A stretch of 25,700 bases of DNA, taken from assembly GCA_964363685.1 (NCBI GenBank), contig CAYIJG010000006.1, forward strand, positions 1 through 25,700, read 5' to 3'. The position numbers were made by a program, and so were the translations under genes. Positions within the stretch are counted from its first letter, which is position 1; the number at the start of each line of letters is the position of its first letter. Under the pieces are notes generated by a model that made no database searches, was not told where the DNA came from, and saw only the letters and a list, made by a program, of their open reading frames with translations. This stretch comes from XYD2-FULL-39-9 sp964363685 (GTDB taxonomy: Bacteria > Patescibacteriota > Patescibacteriia > Magasanikbacterales > GWA2-37-8). Of the stretch, positions 1 to 9,300 are shown piece by piece.

Positions 1-2121
1 AGCTTCAAGCGCTTCCCGTTTTGATCCAATCTGCTTCTCAAGATCTTCTATCCTTACCTGTTTTTTAACGCCACCGTCCGTCGTTGTTACTACTTCCTCT
101 CTTAACTTTTTAAGCTCTGCCTCTATTAATTTTATTTCTTGTTTGTAGCCCTCTTCCTCTTCTTCCGCTTGATGACCTTTCTTGGCCATTTTAGCTCGTG
201 ACTCAGCTTCATACATCTCGTCTCCGGCGTCTCCATGATATACTTTACGCTCTTTACCTATCATTGCCTCTTCACCAGCGGCTTTCTCACGTCTCAATTG
301 CATTTCAGCTTTCAAAAGGTTGCCTTGTTCTTCTCCCTCAAAATCACCCTCGGCACCACCCAGCAAAGCCCCTCTTTCCATCTCTCCGGCCTTTCTCTCT
401 CCTTTCGCATGTTTTAATTCTTCCATTCTTTTCTTTGTTGCTTCTGATTCTCGTTTAGATTCACCCTGCCAACTACTACCGACACTATAATCTAATTCAT
501 CCGCTTCTTTCTCCGCTTCATACGCTTCCCAAGCCTTATCCGCTCGTTCCATTTTTCGGCCTCCAGTTTCCCATAAACCAGCTAAAGCACCCTTAACAGC
601 CGTGTTATTAAACATTTTCATTAGGGTATTATCTAAAGCACCACCGCTTGAATTCATCTCTTCACGTTCTGCTTTAATCTTGTCCATTCCAGCCTTATAC
701 TGCTTATCATTAATAAATCCATGTTTTTTCCCAAATTCAAGATCTCTTATTTTTTTATTTTCCTCTTCAAGGGACTTTGCTACCCTGTTCCGGAACCGAT
801 TAAACTTCATCAGTTTTCTGCCACCCCAACCACCAATTTCTTTTCCTCTTCTTATCCAAGCCTCACCGCCAATTATAGGAGCTTTCATAGCCGCCCATTT
901 ACCCGCTGCTTTTGCTCCAGTCGCCACACCATGTGCGACACCAGCACCAGCCCACCGTGCCGCATTAAACCCAGAAGCATACATCGCCACCTTCTTGCCA
1001 ATTTCTCCAGCTTTGCCCATCATCTGCCCGCCAGCCATGCCAAGTTCGGTGGCCATCTTGGCGCCAGCGAGTAACATGGCAATTGCAATTGCAAAATTGG
1101 CCATCTTGGCCCAACTCATAACATCGGTAATACCAGTACGTTCTTTTGGATCAGTAGGATCTTCGCCCATAATATTATCCCCCTTTAAATCATTATGTTT
1201 TACAATTTCATCATGAGCAGCACCGGTACCAACTGTCACAAAAGAAAGCCATAAGAAAAAAACAATGACTGGCCCACCCACCACATGACCACCAAACTGC
1301 CCCCACCATTGGCTAGCATATTTTTCTGTTTGTGGCAAGACATTTAGCACAAACGCAAAAGGTGACAAAACAATAAGTACCCACAACATAGCCATACGAG
1401 CCATCAGCAGCAACAAAAAAGTAGCCATGGTTATAAGCATCATCGTGCCAAAAACCAGGGCGGCAATAGAGGCCACAAATACAGCACTTGGCTCTGTTAA
1501 ACCTGCGCTTGAAGCTGCGCTGGTTCCTCCATTACCTAGTTTAAATATCTCTTGAATATTAAACATGTTTACCAAATTACCACTAGCTGTAGCAGCGATT
1601 CCATTAACAAAAGTAAGCATGACTACTTGGGCAATATCAATAATGACACCGCAAATAATACGGCTGAAATTTACAATCACCGCGGCCATGAGCACTTTCA
1701 CCAATAATTTTTTATATTCATAATGTTCCAAACCAAGAATCGTGCCAAAAGAAATAATAAGAAGCACCACAATAAAAAACATATTGGTCATGTCGCGCAC
1801 CATCACCCAACCTACGGTCACTGCCGGAGAATCGATATAGCCATTGTAACCAGCCACTTCAATCACAAATTTTAAAACCCAAAAAGTAAGTTTAATAAAA
1901 AACCCAGCTATAGCAAAAAATATTTCTGCAAACCAATTCATAACACCATTCGCGGTGGGGAGAATATCTGCATGAACAACTTTGGTACTAACAATTAAAA
2001 AAACAACTACCGAGGCAGATAGAATAACAAAACTCACCAAACCAAGCTTATTCTTGGGACGCAAAAAAGACCAGCTTTTGGTAAAAATCAAACTTAACTT
2101 ATTTTTAAGTTTAGCAAACAT
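1..2121 (-). CDS. VirB6/TrbL-like polytopic membrane protein, 3' end cut off by the window
   Basis: An open frame of 707 codons starts at an ATG at 2121 and runs off the window edge with no stop. Residues 26-50 form a hydrophobic, signal-like segment ending in VVHA. Further membrane segments lie near residues 63-90, 112-130, 140-172, 213-262, 278-298 and 336-355. The stretch QWWGQFGGHVVGGP (about 270-283), followed by a hydrophobic segment, resembles TrbL/VirB6 proteins annotated near type IV secretion genes in CPR genomes. From about residue 370 the protein turns Gly/Ala-rich and then strongly charged (Lys/Glu), probably a soluble alpha-helical or coiled-coil tail of over 300 residues. VirB6-type proteins are inner-membrane channel parts of type IV secretion machines. 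No SD precedes the ATG; an extended -10 site lies upstream. The family call rests on topology and a few motifs, so another multi-spanning protein is possible. Confidence 0.72.
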   Translation of the reverse strand, partial: MFAKLKNKLSLIFTKSWSFLRPKNKLGLVSFVILSASVVVFLIVSTKVVHADILPTANGVMNWFAEIFFAIAGFFIKLTFWVLKFVIEVAGYNGYIDSPAVTVGWVMVRDMTNMFFIVVLLIISFGTILGLEHYEYKKLLVKVLMAAVIVNFSRIICGVIIDIAQVVMLTFVNGIAATASGNLVNMFNIQEIFKLGNGGTSAASSAGLTEPSAVFVASIAALVFGTMMLITMATFLLLLMARMAMLWVLIVLSPFAFVLNVLPQTEKYASQWWGQFGGHVVGGPVIVFFLWLSFVTVGTGAAHDEIVKHNDLKGDNIMGEDPTDPKERTGITDVMSWAKMANFAIAIAMLLAGAKMATELGMAGGQMMGKAGEIGKKVAMYASGFNAARWAGAGVAHGVATGAKAAGKWAAMKAPIIGGEAWIRRGKEIGGWGGRKLMKFNRFRNRVAKSLEEENKKIRDLEFGKKHGFINDKQYKAGMDKIKAEREEMNSSGGALDNTLMKMFNNTAVKGALAGLWETGGRKMERADKAWEAYEAEKEADELDYSVGSSWQGESKRESEATKKRMEELKHAKGERKAGEMERGALLGGAEGDFEGEEQGNLLKAEMQLRREKAAGEEAMIGKERKVYHGDAGDEMYEAESRAKMAKKGHQAEEEEEGYKQEIKLIEAELKKLREEVVTTTDGGVKKQVRIEDLEKQIGSKREALEA

Positions 2122-2145
2122 TTTTGTGACGATTAATTTGAGTTA

Positions 2146-2174
2146 ATTGTACCACAATTACTAGGGGTAAGCAA
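2146..2174 (-). promoter_or_regulatory. Candidate promoter of the VirB6-like gene
   Basis: On the minus strand a TACAAT -10 (2146-2151) is preceded by TG one base upstream (extended -10, TGGTACAAT). A weak -35 TTGCTT (2169-2174) sits 17 nt away. The start codon lies 24 nt downstream of the -10. Similar extended -10 sites precede nusA and the 11181-11768 gene. Confidence 0.45.
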
Positions 2175-2198
2175 AGTGGAAAACTATTTTTCCACTTT
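2173..2198. repeat. Perfect 11-bp inverted repeat upstream of the VirB6-like gene
   Basis: Arms AAAGTGGAAAA (2173-2183) and TTTTCCACTTT (2188-2198) enclose a 4-nt loop. The A/T-rich ends make it terminator-like in either direction, but no long T-run follows. It touches the candidate -35 of the VirB6-like gene, so it could also affect initiation. Confidence 0.5.
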
Positions 2199-2215
2199 TG
2201 AACCCCGACGTAATT

Positions 2216-2256
2216 GTCCCGACCGCGGTCGAGGATCCTCGATTCACTATCGGGAC
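2216..2256. repeat. Palindromic repeat, GTCCCGA/TCGGGAC family, copy 1
   Basis: Outer arms GTCCCGA and TCGGGAC enclose the internal palindromes GACCGCGGTC and GAGGATCCTC. It shares the core TCGAGGATCC followed by CGATTC with the element at 2608-2668, so the two are copies of one dispersed family. Confidence 0.6.
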
Positions 2257-2317
2257 AAAGCTTGCTTCTATTTTACCTTCGTCAACAATCTGATTTGTAA
2301 AGAAAAAAGTGGATAAA

Positions 2318-2355
2318 CCCTGCACCAGAACTCGCTTCACTCGTTCGGTGCAGGG
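2318..2355. repeat. Hairpin-forming palindrome
   Basis: Arms CCCTGCACC (2318-2326) and GGTGCAGGG (2347-2355) pair perfectly, and after one bulged base GAAC/GTTC extends the stem. It is GC-richer than its surroundings. A T-run lies about 7 nt past the right arm, so plus-strand termination is possible but not convincing. Confidence 0.5.
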
Positions 2356-2392
2356 CAAGCTCTTTTTTTAAAAAAATACAGCTACCCCCTTG

Positions 2393-2430
2393 CCCCGTAC
2401 CGAGCCACTCGTGCGGCTCTGGTACTGGGG
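2393..2430. repeat. Hairpin-forming palindrome
   Basis: The 38-nt inverted repeat has arms CCCC-GTACC-GAGCC and GGCTC-TGGTAC-TGGGG around an 8-nt loop. The centre resembles that of 2318-2355 (ACTCG near the loop). Together with 2216-2256 and 2608-2668 it makes the spacer a cluster of palindromes. Confidence 0.5.
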
Positions 2431-2462
2431 TTGACAAAACCAAAAATACCGATCTCTTTCTA

Positions 2463-2490
2463 TTGAACAAAACTACAAAACGTGTATAAT
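2463..2490 (+). promoter_or_regulatory. Candidate plus-strand promoter 1
   Basis: TTGAAC (2463-2468), a 16-nt spacer and a perfect TATAAT (2485-2490). It points away from the VirB6-like gene and toward the GC-rich ORF at 2827, and lies just upstream of a second candidate promoter. Confidence 0.5.
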
Positions 2491-2510
2491 AAAAGTATAT
2501 GTCTGCTGTC

Positions 2511-2539
2511 TTGACAACAGACCCAAAATAGTGTAAGAT
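2511..2539 (+). promoter_or_regulatory. Candidate plus-strand promoter 2 with near-consensus boxes
   Basis: A perfect TTGACA (2511-2516), a 17-nt spacer and TAAGAT (2534-2539), one of the best matches to the sigma70 consensus in the window. A transcript from here would have a roughly 280-nt leader containing inverted repeats (2562-2591 with arms GCTAAA/TTTAGC, 2608-2668, 2715-2763) before the ORF at 2827. Confidence 0.5.
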
Positions 2540-2607
2540 GTGTAGTTGTTCTTTACAAAGTGCTAAAGCTGGGATTTATCCCAAATTTAGCCAATTATAA
2601 GACAGAT

Positions 2608-2668
2608 GTCCCGATTTTGTTTCGACAAAATCGAGGATCCGCGATTCTGACCGATGTCAGAATCGGGA
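2608..2668. repeat. Palindromic repeat, GTCCCGA/TCGGGA family, copy 2 (double hairpin)
   Basis: There are two adjacent perfect hairpins: CGATTTTGT/ACAAAATCG (2612-2620, 2625-2633) and CGATTCTGAC/GTCAGAATCG (2642-2651, 2656-2665). The outer ends CCCGAT and ATCGGG also pair, giving a cruciform. The core matches the element at 2216-2256. Confidence 0.6.
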
Positions 2669-2714
2669 GATAAACGGAGGTGAAAAAAGAAGGGGTCTGA
2701 AAAGGCAAGCGTGA

Positions 2715-2763
2715 CCTAGGTCGATAATTGTTTCGTAATTTACGAGATAGTTACTGACCTAGG
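2715..2763. repeat. Inverted repeat in the leader of the GC-rich ORF
   Basis: Arms CCTAGGTC (2715-2722) and GACCTAGG (2756-2763) enclose a second palindrome, TCGTAA/TTACGA, at the centre. It lies at the switch from AT-rich to GC-rich sequence, so it may mark an insertion boundary or be a structured RNA leader. Confidence 0.4.
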
Positions 2764-2826
2764 GCATCCCGCCCGCACTCTCAATCACCGAGTCGCCTCG
2801 AAGACGACCAACCACGGAGAACCACG

Positions 2827-3207
2827 ATGAGTTTTTCGACCGCCTTCGCCCTGGCGACCCTCGTCGCCGCCCTCACCACCGCCTGTACGGATCCCGAGGA
2901 TCCGAGCGGCCCCAACCCGAACGATCAGGATGCGACGGTCACCGATCCGCCGAACGACGCGATGACTGCGGCCGGATGCACGGCGAAGTACGCCAGCATC
3001 ATCGGCAAGAAGGAGATCTGTGACGGATCGTTCCAGGCCACCCCCTGCGATCTCGCCGCCGCGGTTGACAACGGCGTCTGCTACGTCGTCTGCATCGAGG
3101 CATGTGCCGAGGCTCCGCCCATGACGGATCTCGAGTCGGGCAGCTTCAGCTGCACGACGCGCACCAACCGCCAACAGACCTGCCGACCGGCCACGACGAC
3201 GCCGTGA
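2827..3207 (+). CDS. Small Cys-rich, possibly exported protein of foreign base composition; unknown function
   Basis: The 126-residue frame starts at an ATG with GGAG 7 nt upstream. By hand count only about 20 of its 126 codons end in A or T, opposite to its neighbours, and this third-position bias supports a real coding frame. The N-terminus (residues 1-20) is hydrophobic and ends LTTAC, similar to a lipobox, but lacks the usual positive charges. The mature part has a low-complexity Asp/Pro/Asn linker (about 21-45), then a domain with eight Cys residues. It is the only convincing plus-strand gene, preceded by sigma70-type promoters and followed by a hairpin and a strong terminator. I do not recognise the family. 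Recent transfer from a GC-rich donor, or a chimeric assembly, would explain the composition. An overlapping minus-strand frame (2785-3174) is rejected as its GC shadow. Confidence 0.55.
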   Translation: MSFSTAFALATLVAALTTACTDPEDPSGPNPNDQDATVTDPPNDAMTAAGCTAKYASIIGKKEICDGSFQATPCDLAAAVDNGVCYVVCIEACAEAPPMTDLESGSFSCTTRTNRQQTCRPATTTP

Positions 3208-3231
3208 ACGATTCCATCTGTCCCCGTCGTC

Positions 3232-3261
3232 AGGGCACCACCGAAGCCAGGATGGTGCCCT
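3232..3261 (+). repeat. Hairpin after the GC-rich ORF
   Basis: Perfect 9-bp arms AGGGCACCA (3232-3240) and TGGTGCCCT (3253-3261) flank a 12-nt loop. No T-run follows directly. It lies 24 nt after the stop codon and may help termination, protect the mRNA end, or mark a cassette boundary. Confidence 0.5.
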
Positions 3262-3302
3262 ACGACCATCCGCCTAACAGAAAACTTTTTTCTTTTGAGC
3301 GG

Positions 3303-3341
3303 AACAAAAAATCACCCATTAATAATTGGTGATTTTTTGTT
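3303..3341. terminator. Strong bidirectional intrinsic terminator
   Basis: Perfect 14-bp arms AACAAAAAATCACC (3303-3316) and GGTGATTTTTTGTT (3328-3341) give a stem that ends in a T-run on either strand. It lies just past the stop of the giant minus-strand gene and downstream of the plus-strand ORF, so it can end both transcripts. Confidence 0.85.
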
Positions 3342-3351
3342 TATTTGAATT

Positions 3352-6300
3352 TTAATTCGGTGCTACAATTATTTTCCCGACTCCATTATCAAATTTTGTC
3401 CAAGGAGTTACTACTGAATCATTTATAACACTACATTCCTTATTGAAAGTAGCTTGGTTACCCCAATCTTTTTCGTAGCACCCAGGTCCACCCGCGGGCA
3501 ATCCTGCTGGATCTGGACAACTTCCATTACACCATCCCCAATTATCCTTGAGCTGTACTGCTGGGATGAATTCACAGCAACCACCATACAATGCTTTCAT
3601 TTGTTGATTTGAACAATCTGGCCCGCCTTCTCTTCCATCTTTCCACCCCTCACCTCCACGCACGCACTGATATACATGATCAAATTTGAAATAGGTATTA
3701 TCACAGGTCTTGTTGGCAATCTGACCAAAGTTTGGCGCGGTATTTTCAGGGAAACAGCTATCTATGTAGGCACAATCACTTGGAACTGCACAACGTGTCT
3801 TAGTATCAAAATCATTAATACCAAGATTGTTAACATAACAAGTCTTAGGTATGCTTGGATCTTCTGTTTTACATTCACCGTTTAACAGACCTCTCTGATT
3901 ACGGAAGTATCCGTCAAGATCAACAATTATACCATCACCCCAATTTACTTTTATTTTTCTAATCGGCATTTGATCTTTATCCGCATACCCATAGAACTTA
4001 AGATTAACTTTCGCCACATCGGTTGGAAATACTACATTACCATTTGATTTACCATTGACTGTCATTCCCGGAATATTTCCTTCCAAACATTTCTCTCCGG
4101 TTTTACAATTGCCGAGTGGGTAGACTTTGGGCGCTTTAGTATCGTTGGTTGAATATCCAGTTAAATTATACGGGTTTACATCTTCATCCTCCAGATCAGC
4201 TATTGGGGTAGTGATAATATTTTCTTTATAAGAAACTCCACTACCACCTGCTAACCAACTCCAAACACTACTAATTTTAGCAAAAATTTCAACTAAACGA
4301 CTTTTGCCAAAAGTTATACTTTTTTGAGAAGCTGCTCCACTACGACCCGGTATAAGAACATATTTCTCAGTATCAACATTAAAATAATTAGTATCTAGGC
4401 AGTTTTTATTAATACCACAACTATATGGAGAGCCGACTATGGCCGGCGGCGAATCAAAGACATCAAAACTACTATTACTATAATGACTATAAATATTTAT
4501 GAGCGGATCAGTTTGAGACAAGTTAGATAATGCCAAACTACCAAATGGTGAGCCCGGCAAATCAAATTTGTATCGTAAGTGGTTGTTGCCTGGGAGATTA
4601 TCTATAATGTACCGGCTTCCCTGCCATAAACGATCGGTCCAACCCACAGATTCGTAAGGTTGTTTTTCTGTTTGAGCAATATTAATACAAGGCTCTCGTA
4701 AAAAAACGAAAACATCAAAACTGACCTGCCCCTCATCTTCCCCACTTCTGTCGCCTGTATAACAAACAAAATTAATTTTTTCTAATCGCCCACTTATAGG
4801 ATTAAAATTTACTCTTACCGCACAACCATCATCACGATCATCTGCGTCAACCTTTAGACAGCCGTCCTGATATTGTGGTTGTGGACCTACACCAGTTCCT
4901 TGATAATTGTCACCACCACTATTTGTCTGTGCACCTGTAACATCTCGCAAATCATCTATACTCGTACAATGCGTACTACCAAAACTACCAGCGTCTGTTA
5001 AGAGATCTGCGAAACCGTTAGCTTCTGGGTCAGCAAACTGATACTCTGGCTTACCTTCATCTCCAATCTCACCATCATCATATCTCATTATCCAAGCATG
5101 GTTATTTTCTGGATCCATTCCTCTACCATCTGACCACACATACCTACCAGTTGGCATAGAAGTGATTTCTCCATTAAACCCTCTAGGGTTTTGTATTATC
5201 TCACCATCTTTTTTAATTATGCTGAATTGTGATCCGTTGTATTTTGTCAACAAACCATTCCTAATAAAGAATCCTGCTCTACTGTACGCTGGAAACCAAT
5301 TGCCACTACCTGTTGTTCTAATTAATAAATAATCAATTTCATCCCGATAAATTGGATCATTAGGATCCGTATTTAAAATACCTTTTTTTCGATCAAACCG
5401 ATGGTCCCCATCATATACAAGAACTTTTCGTCCCAAATTCTTCCAATAAGCATCCCCCGGCATACCAGGATCAAGTACAAGCCTCTGATTTCCTCTTGCC
5501 CCTAAACAATAATATTTTCCCCCTGCGGTAGATGCTTGAAAACCAGCTTCAACATGCTGATTGTTTATATCGAGCGATCCAGAAATATTATCTTTTGGAA
5601 ACCAAGTCAGACAAGCAAATTTATTTTGTTCAGCATTAAGCGGTCTCGAAAGATCGGGCTCTAAGCAATAGCCTTCCCAACCAATCAAACGTGATTCATT
5701 CTTTTGTTTTTGACAACTACCGTTAGTACAATCACTATCTTGAGCGCAAACCCTTCCTTCCTTTTCTCCTCCCAAACACAGTCCGCTAACTACGCCTTTG
5801 ACTAAAATATTGTTCTTATTAGCTATGCCGTCTTCGTTTGGTTTATTAAAATTCCAATATTTTATAGTTGAATCGCCATAAGAAACTTTCGTATAGCTAC
5901 AATTACAGCTATAAGCCCTTGTATTATCAGTAGTAATACGGCCGTTGGTTTCATTACAGTAATTAACAGAACCGTACGGGAGAGACTTGCCGATTGATTC
6001 GGTATTTGGAAATGGCGAAGTCTCTTCAGGATAAGCTCGACAAGAAGACTGGATAGATTGAGTATTAACATTACTTGAACCATCAAAATTCTGAACACAT
6101 GTTCCACCCAAACACATACCCAAACCACTACTACCGCACACCTGTCCAGAATTCGTACAAGCCGAACTACTACCATTTATAGATTTACAGTTGTTTGCCG
6201 GATTACCACCACAACGCAATGTTTTTGCTAAACGCCAATCAGCAGACAAGGCTGTTCCAGCATTTATCTCAGATAATTCTTCAATTGGGAAAATATTAAG

Positions 6301-9300
6301 CAAACTCAAACCACTAAAATCTTGGCCCTTCCAATCGGTGCTACGGGCGCGGTAGATTTCATCTGTTAACGGCTGACTACTTGAATCATAATTACCATCC
6401 AGCCAATTGGCGCAGTTTATGATTCCGCCCTCGCTACCTTCTCCGGCTTTATTACAACGACCAATATCGTCACAGACTTCTTTGTAAGTTCCAAGTTGCT
6501 GATCAAATACTCGGTGAGATGAACGACATTGAAGCCACTCGCCACATTCTCTATCTCGATTTACTTTGAGAATTACGTTGGCGTCATTGGTTGTACTGAC
6601 AACTGGCGTCACCAAACCACTATTTGACTTGGCGCTTTCGGCATACGAAGCATTGGTATTCCATAATTTGTTTGGCTGATCGGTTCTATCAAGCAAAATA
6701 CAGCCGGCTTTTTCGCTTATTTTACCATTGCATTCAGCCTGATTTGTTTTGAGACGATCGTCACTAATTATATAATATGGTTTGTTATTTTCATTATGGT
6801 CTATGAATTCGGTACAACCGCTCTGCGTAGATGGGCATTCACCAACAAAGTTTTTGTAAGTATTTGTCACCCCATAAGACCACAATCCATAATTATTGCC
6901 TGATTGTAAATATTCTGGATAGCACGGCTGTTGATCTCTGTCAGCGCAGGTCGCGCCTGTTTCTCCACATTCGTTATCACTGCTACAGGCGTTATTGTTA
7001 TTAGAACATTTACCAACCCCTTTCCAAAACCAGCCTTTGTAGCTCACCCCGTTTTTGGAAACATCATTTCTATAAGCGCAGATCTTTTGACCTATAACAG
7101 TTGGGTCTTTAAAATACAAAACTCCATCGGAAGAATTATAAGAACCACAACCAACCGCTTCGCTTTGACAGAGCGTACTAGAAAATGTAGCTGGATCTTG
7201 TTTTATTAAAACAGGGCTATAAGTTAGTAGACCAGTCAAAGTCTGAGTTACTTTACCAGCTTTGGTACAACCCAAATCTACAGCGTTACAGGTCGCTTCT
7301 TGATTGGCTACCAAATAGATCGGTGTGGAGCTGGCTGTGTCTGGCGGAATGTAAACAGTAGAAGTAACGATAATACCTCCAGTAGAAGTAATAACTGCTA
7401 AAGTGGCGCCAACTGTATTTACATAACAACCATTCTGACCCAAGGAAATCTGACAACTATATTGTTGGCCGCCAATATTTTGGGTAATTCTTTGACCGCT
7501 ATTACCGCCAAACCAAACATTGTAAGCACGTGCGCCCGTTTCATCTGGAGTGTTATGAGTGTCGTAGAGAGCAGTGCAGCCAATCGCCTTTTCACGACAA
7601 AGAGAAGTAAATTTAGTAAGGTACAGTGATTGATTGTCTGGGTTTTTGTATTCCGAACAACCAAGAGCTTCCCCGGGCAAATTATCGTTAATATTACTAT
7701 CACAAATTGGATCTACTGTGAGAGTGTTCTTAACCAAATACAAGTAATCTGCCACTTCTTTAAGATGGACATTGTCCAAGAATAATTTGCCATTTATACT
7801 AAACTTTAATCTGGCCGTACTAGTAGTTCCGCTAAACGCGACTGGGCCTAAATGATAACTCTGCCAAACATCACTAACACTTACAGTGCCTAAACTGTCT
7901 ACAGGAGCAACAGCACTCCCCCCAATACCACTTTCCAAAGTTACAACCATATCTTCCACGCCGGCCAAACCTTTCGCCCAGAAAATAATATCGTAACTTT
8001 CACCTGGTCTTAAAGTTAAATTCTTGTACACGCCATCATTGCCGTTATAAGACAAGGAATGTTCGCCATTATGAGTTGATTCCAAAGATTGGTTTATACC
8101 AGCGACCGGTCCCCAATCAGCTAAAGCATTGGTACCTTCAAAATTATCACTAAAAATATTACGGACATTATTACCGGCATTGCCTTTGTAAGCGCGACAG
8201 GTGTTGGCTGAAGCTGAACAAGTCTTGCTCATGCCAGCGGTGTTTGGCGTACCGCCAGGCAAACCATAATAAAAACACTGACCATCACGATACTCACCAT
8301 TTTGGAAACAAACCTGACAGGAGCTTCCATCCCACCTTCCCTTTTGCACAGCACAATCATTGTCATTTAAAACTACACTATGCAATTCCGTTTCATTTAA
8401 TCTGTACGGCGTACAAGACTGAGCGACTGCAATAGTTTTGGATAATAATTTATAATAGACCACACCCTTATCATCATTAAACTGTCGACAATCTGGACTG
8501 GCAGAACCTTGCTTATACAAAGCCTCACTACAAATATTATCATACCCTGCTAAATCTTCGGCCGTGCGATAAAAATATTTTGGACTACCATTAGCCGCTT
8601 TTTCTAAAACAAAACCTTTGAGTTGGAAACCACCAACCTCTGAACCTTCATACGTATAGAAAGTTTTTTGTTTCGTCGTGTCAGGTAAAATACATGGACG
8701 CAAATAAGAAAAATGTTCTACTTTTTCCAAACCACCTTGGGTCGTAGCAAGATTAGTAAAGCTAGAACAACCTTCATCTACCGCATTACATTTAGCGTCA
8801 GAAGATGGAATAATATAATCTATTGATTGGCCGTTGGCATAATTACTTGGCATCTCACGGTAAGCGGCATAACCAACACACTTATCATCGCATTGATCAT
8901 TCCAGACTATGCCATCTTCCAACACTTTGGCTGGTGTAAATTTACCTGGAATATTATCCCCTGCATAACTAATTGGCGAATACCAATTACAGCTAACCTC
9001 GTCGGCAATACAGGGTTGAGAATAATTATTACAAGTCGTGGTTGGTGTAAGCCTGTTCAGATCACTAGCGCTCTGTGGCCAGTCAGTGGCTGGAGTATTT
9101 CGGTTCGTATCATAACAACCAAGATAATATGGCGCTTTCTTAAGATAAAGCTGATTTGGCAAACCTTCTGCTGTCTGAAAAGAAGAACAGCCATCAGAGT
9201 TTGCTGAGCAATTAGTAGAAACTTTATTATTAAAATGGATCACGGAATTTTCACCAAAATCCAAATCACTACGTGAATAATCGGTCCAATTGCCAGCGCT

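Noticed and set aside
602..1216. Plus-strand open frame of 204 codons
   Set aside because: It lies opposite the VirB6-like gene, which has clear membrane segments and continues open to the window edge. The plus-strand product is a Pro/Ala/Ser-rich antisense translation.
2161..2470. Two short minus-strand frames in the palindrome cluster
   Set aside because: They are translations through hairpin repeats, without SD or family features.
2677..2696. Leader peptide GTG-KKEGV-stop after GGAGG, with an A-AAA-AAG slip motif, upstream of the GC-rich ORF
   Set aside because: The GTG overlaps the GGAGG itself, leaving no spacing for initiation, and no downstream frame would benefit from the slip.
2546..2770. 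Structured plus-strand leader as a known riboswitch or ncRNA
   Set aside because: It has several inverted repeats, but I recognise no conserved core of a known riboswitch, RNase P, tmRNA or 6S RNA, and the repeats look like dispersed palindromes.
2785..3174. Minus-strand 129-codon frame opposite the GC-rich ORF
   Set aside because: GC-rich DNA often leaves long antisense frames. The product is Arg/Gly/Ala-rich with no SD, while the plus-strand frame has GGAG before its ATG, strong third-position GC bias and promoters upstream.
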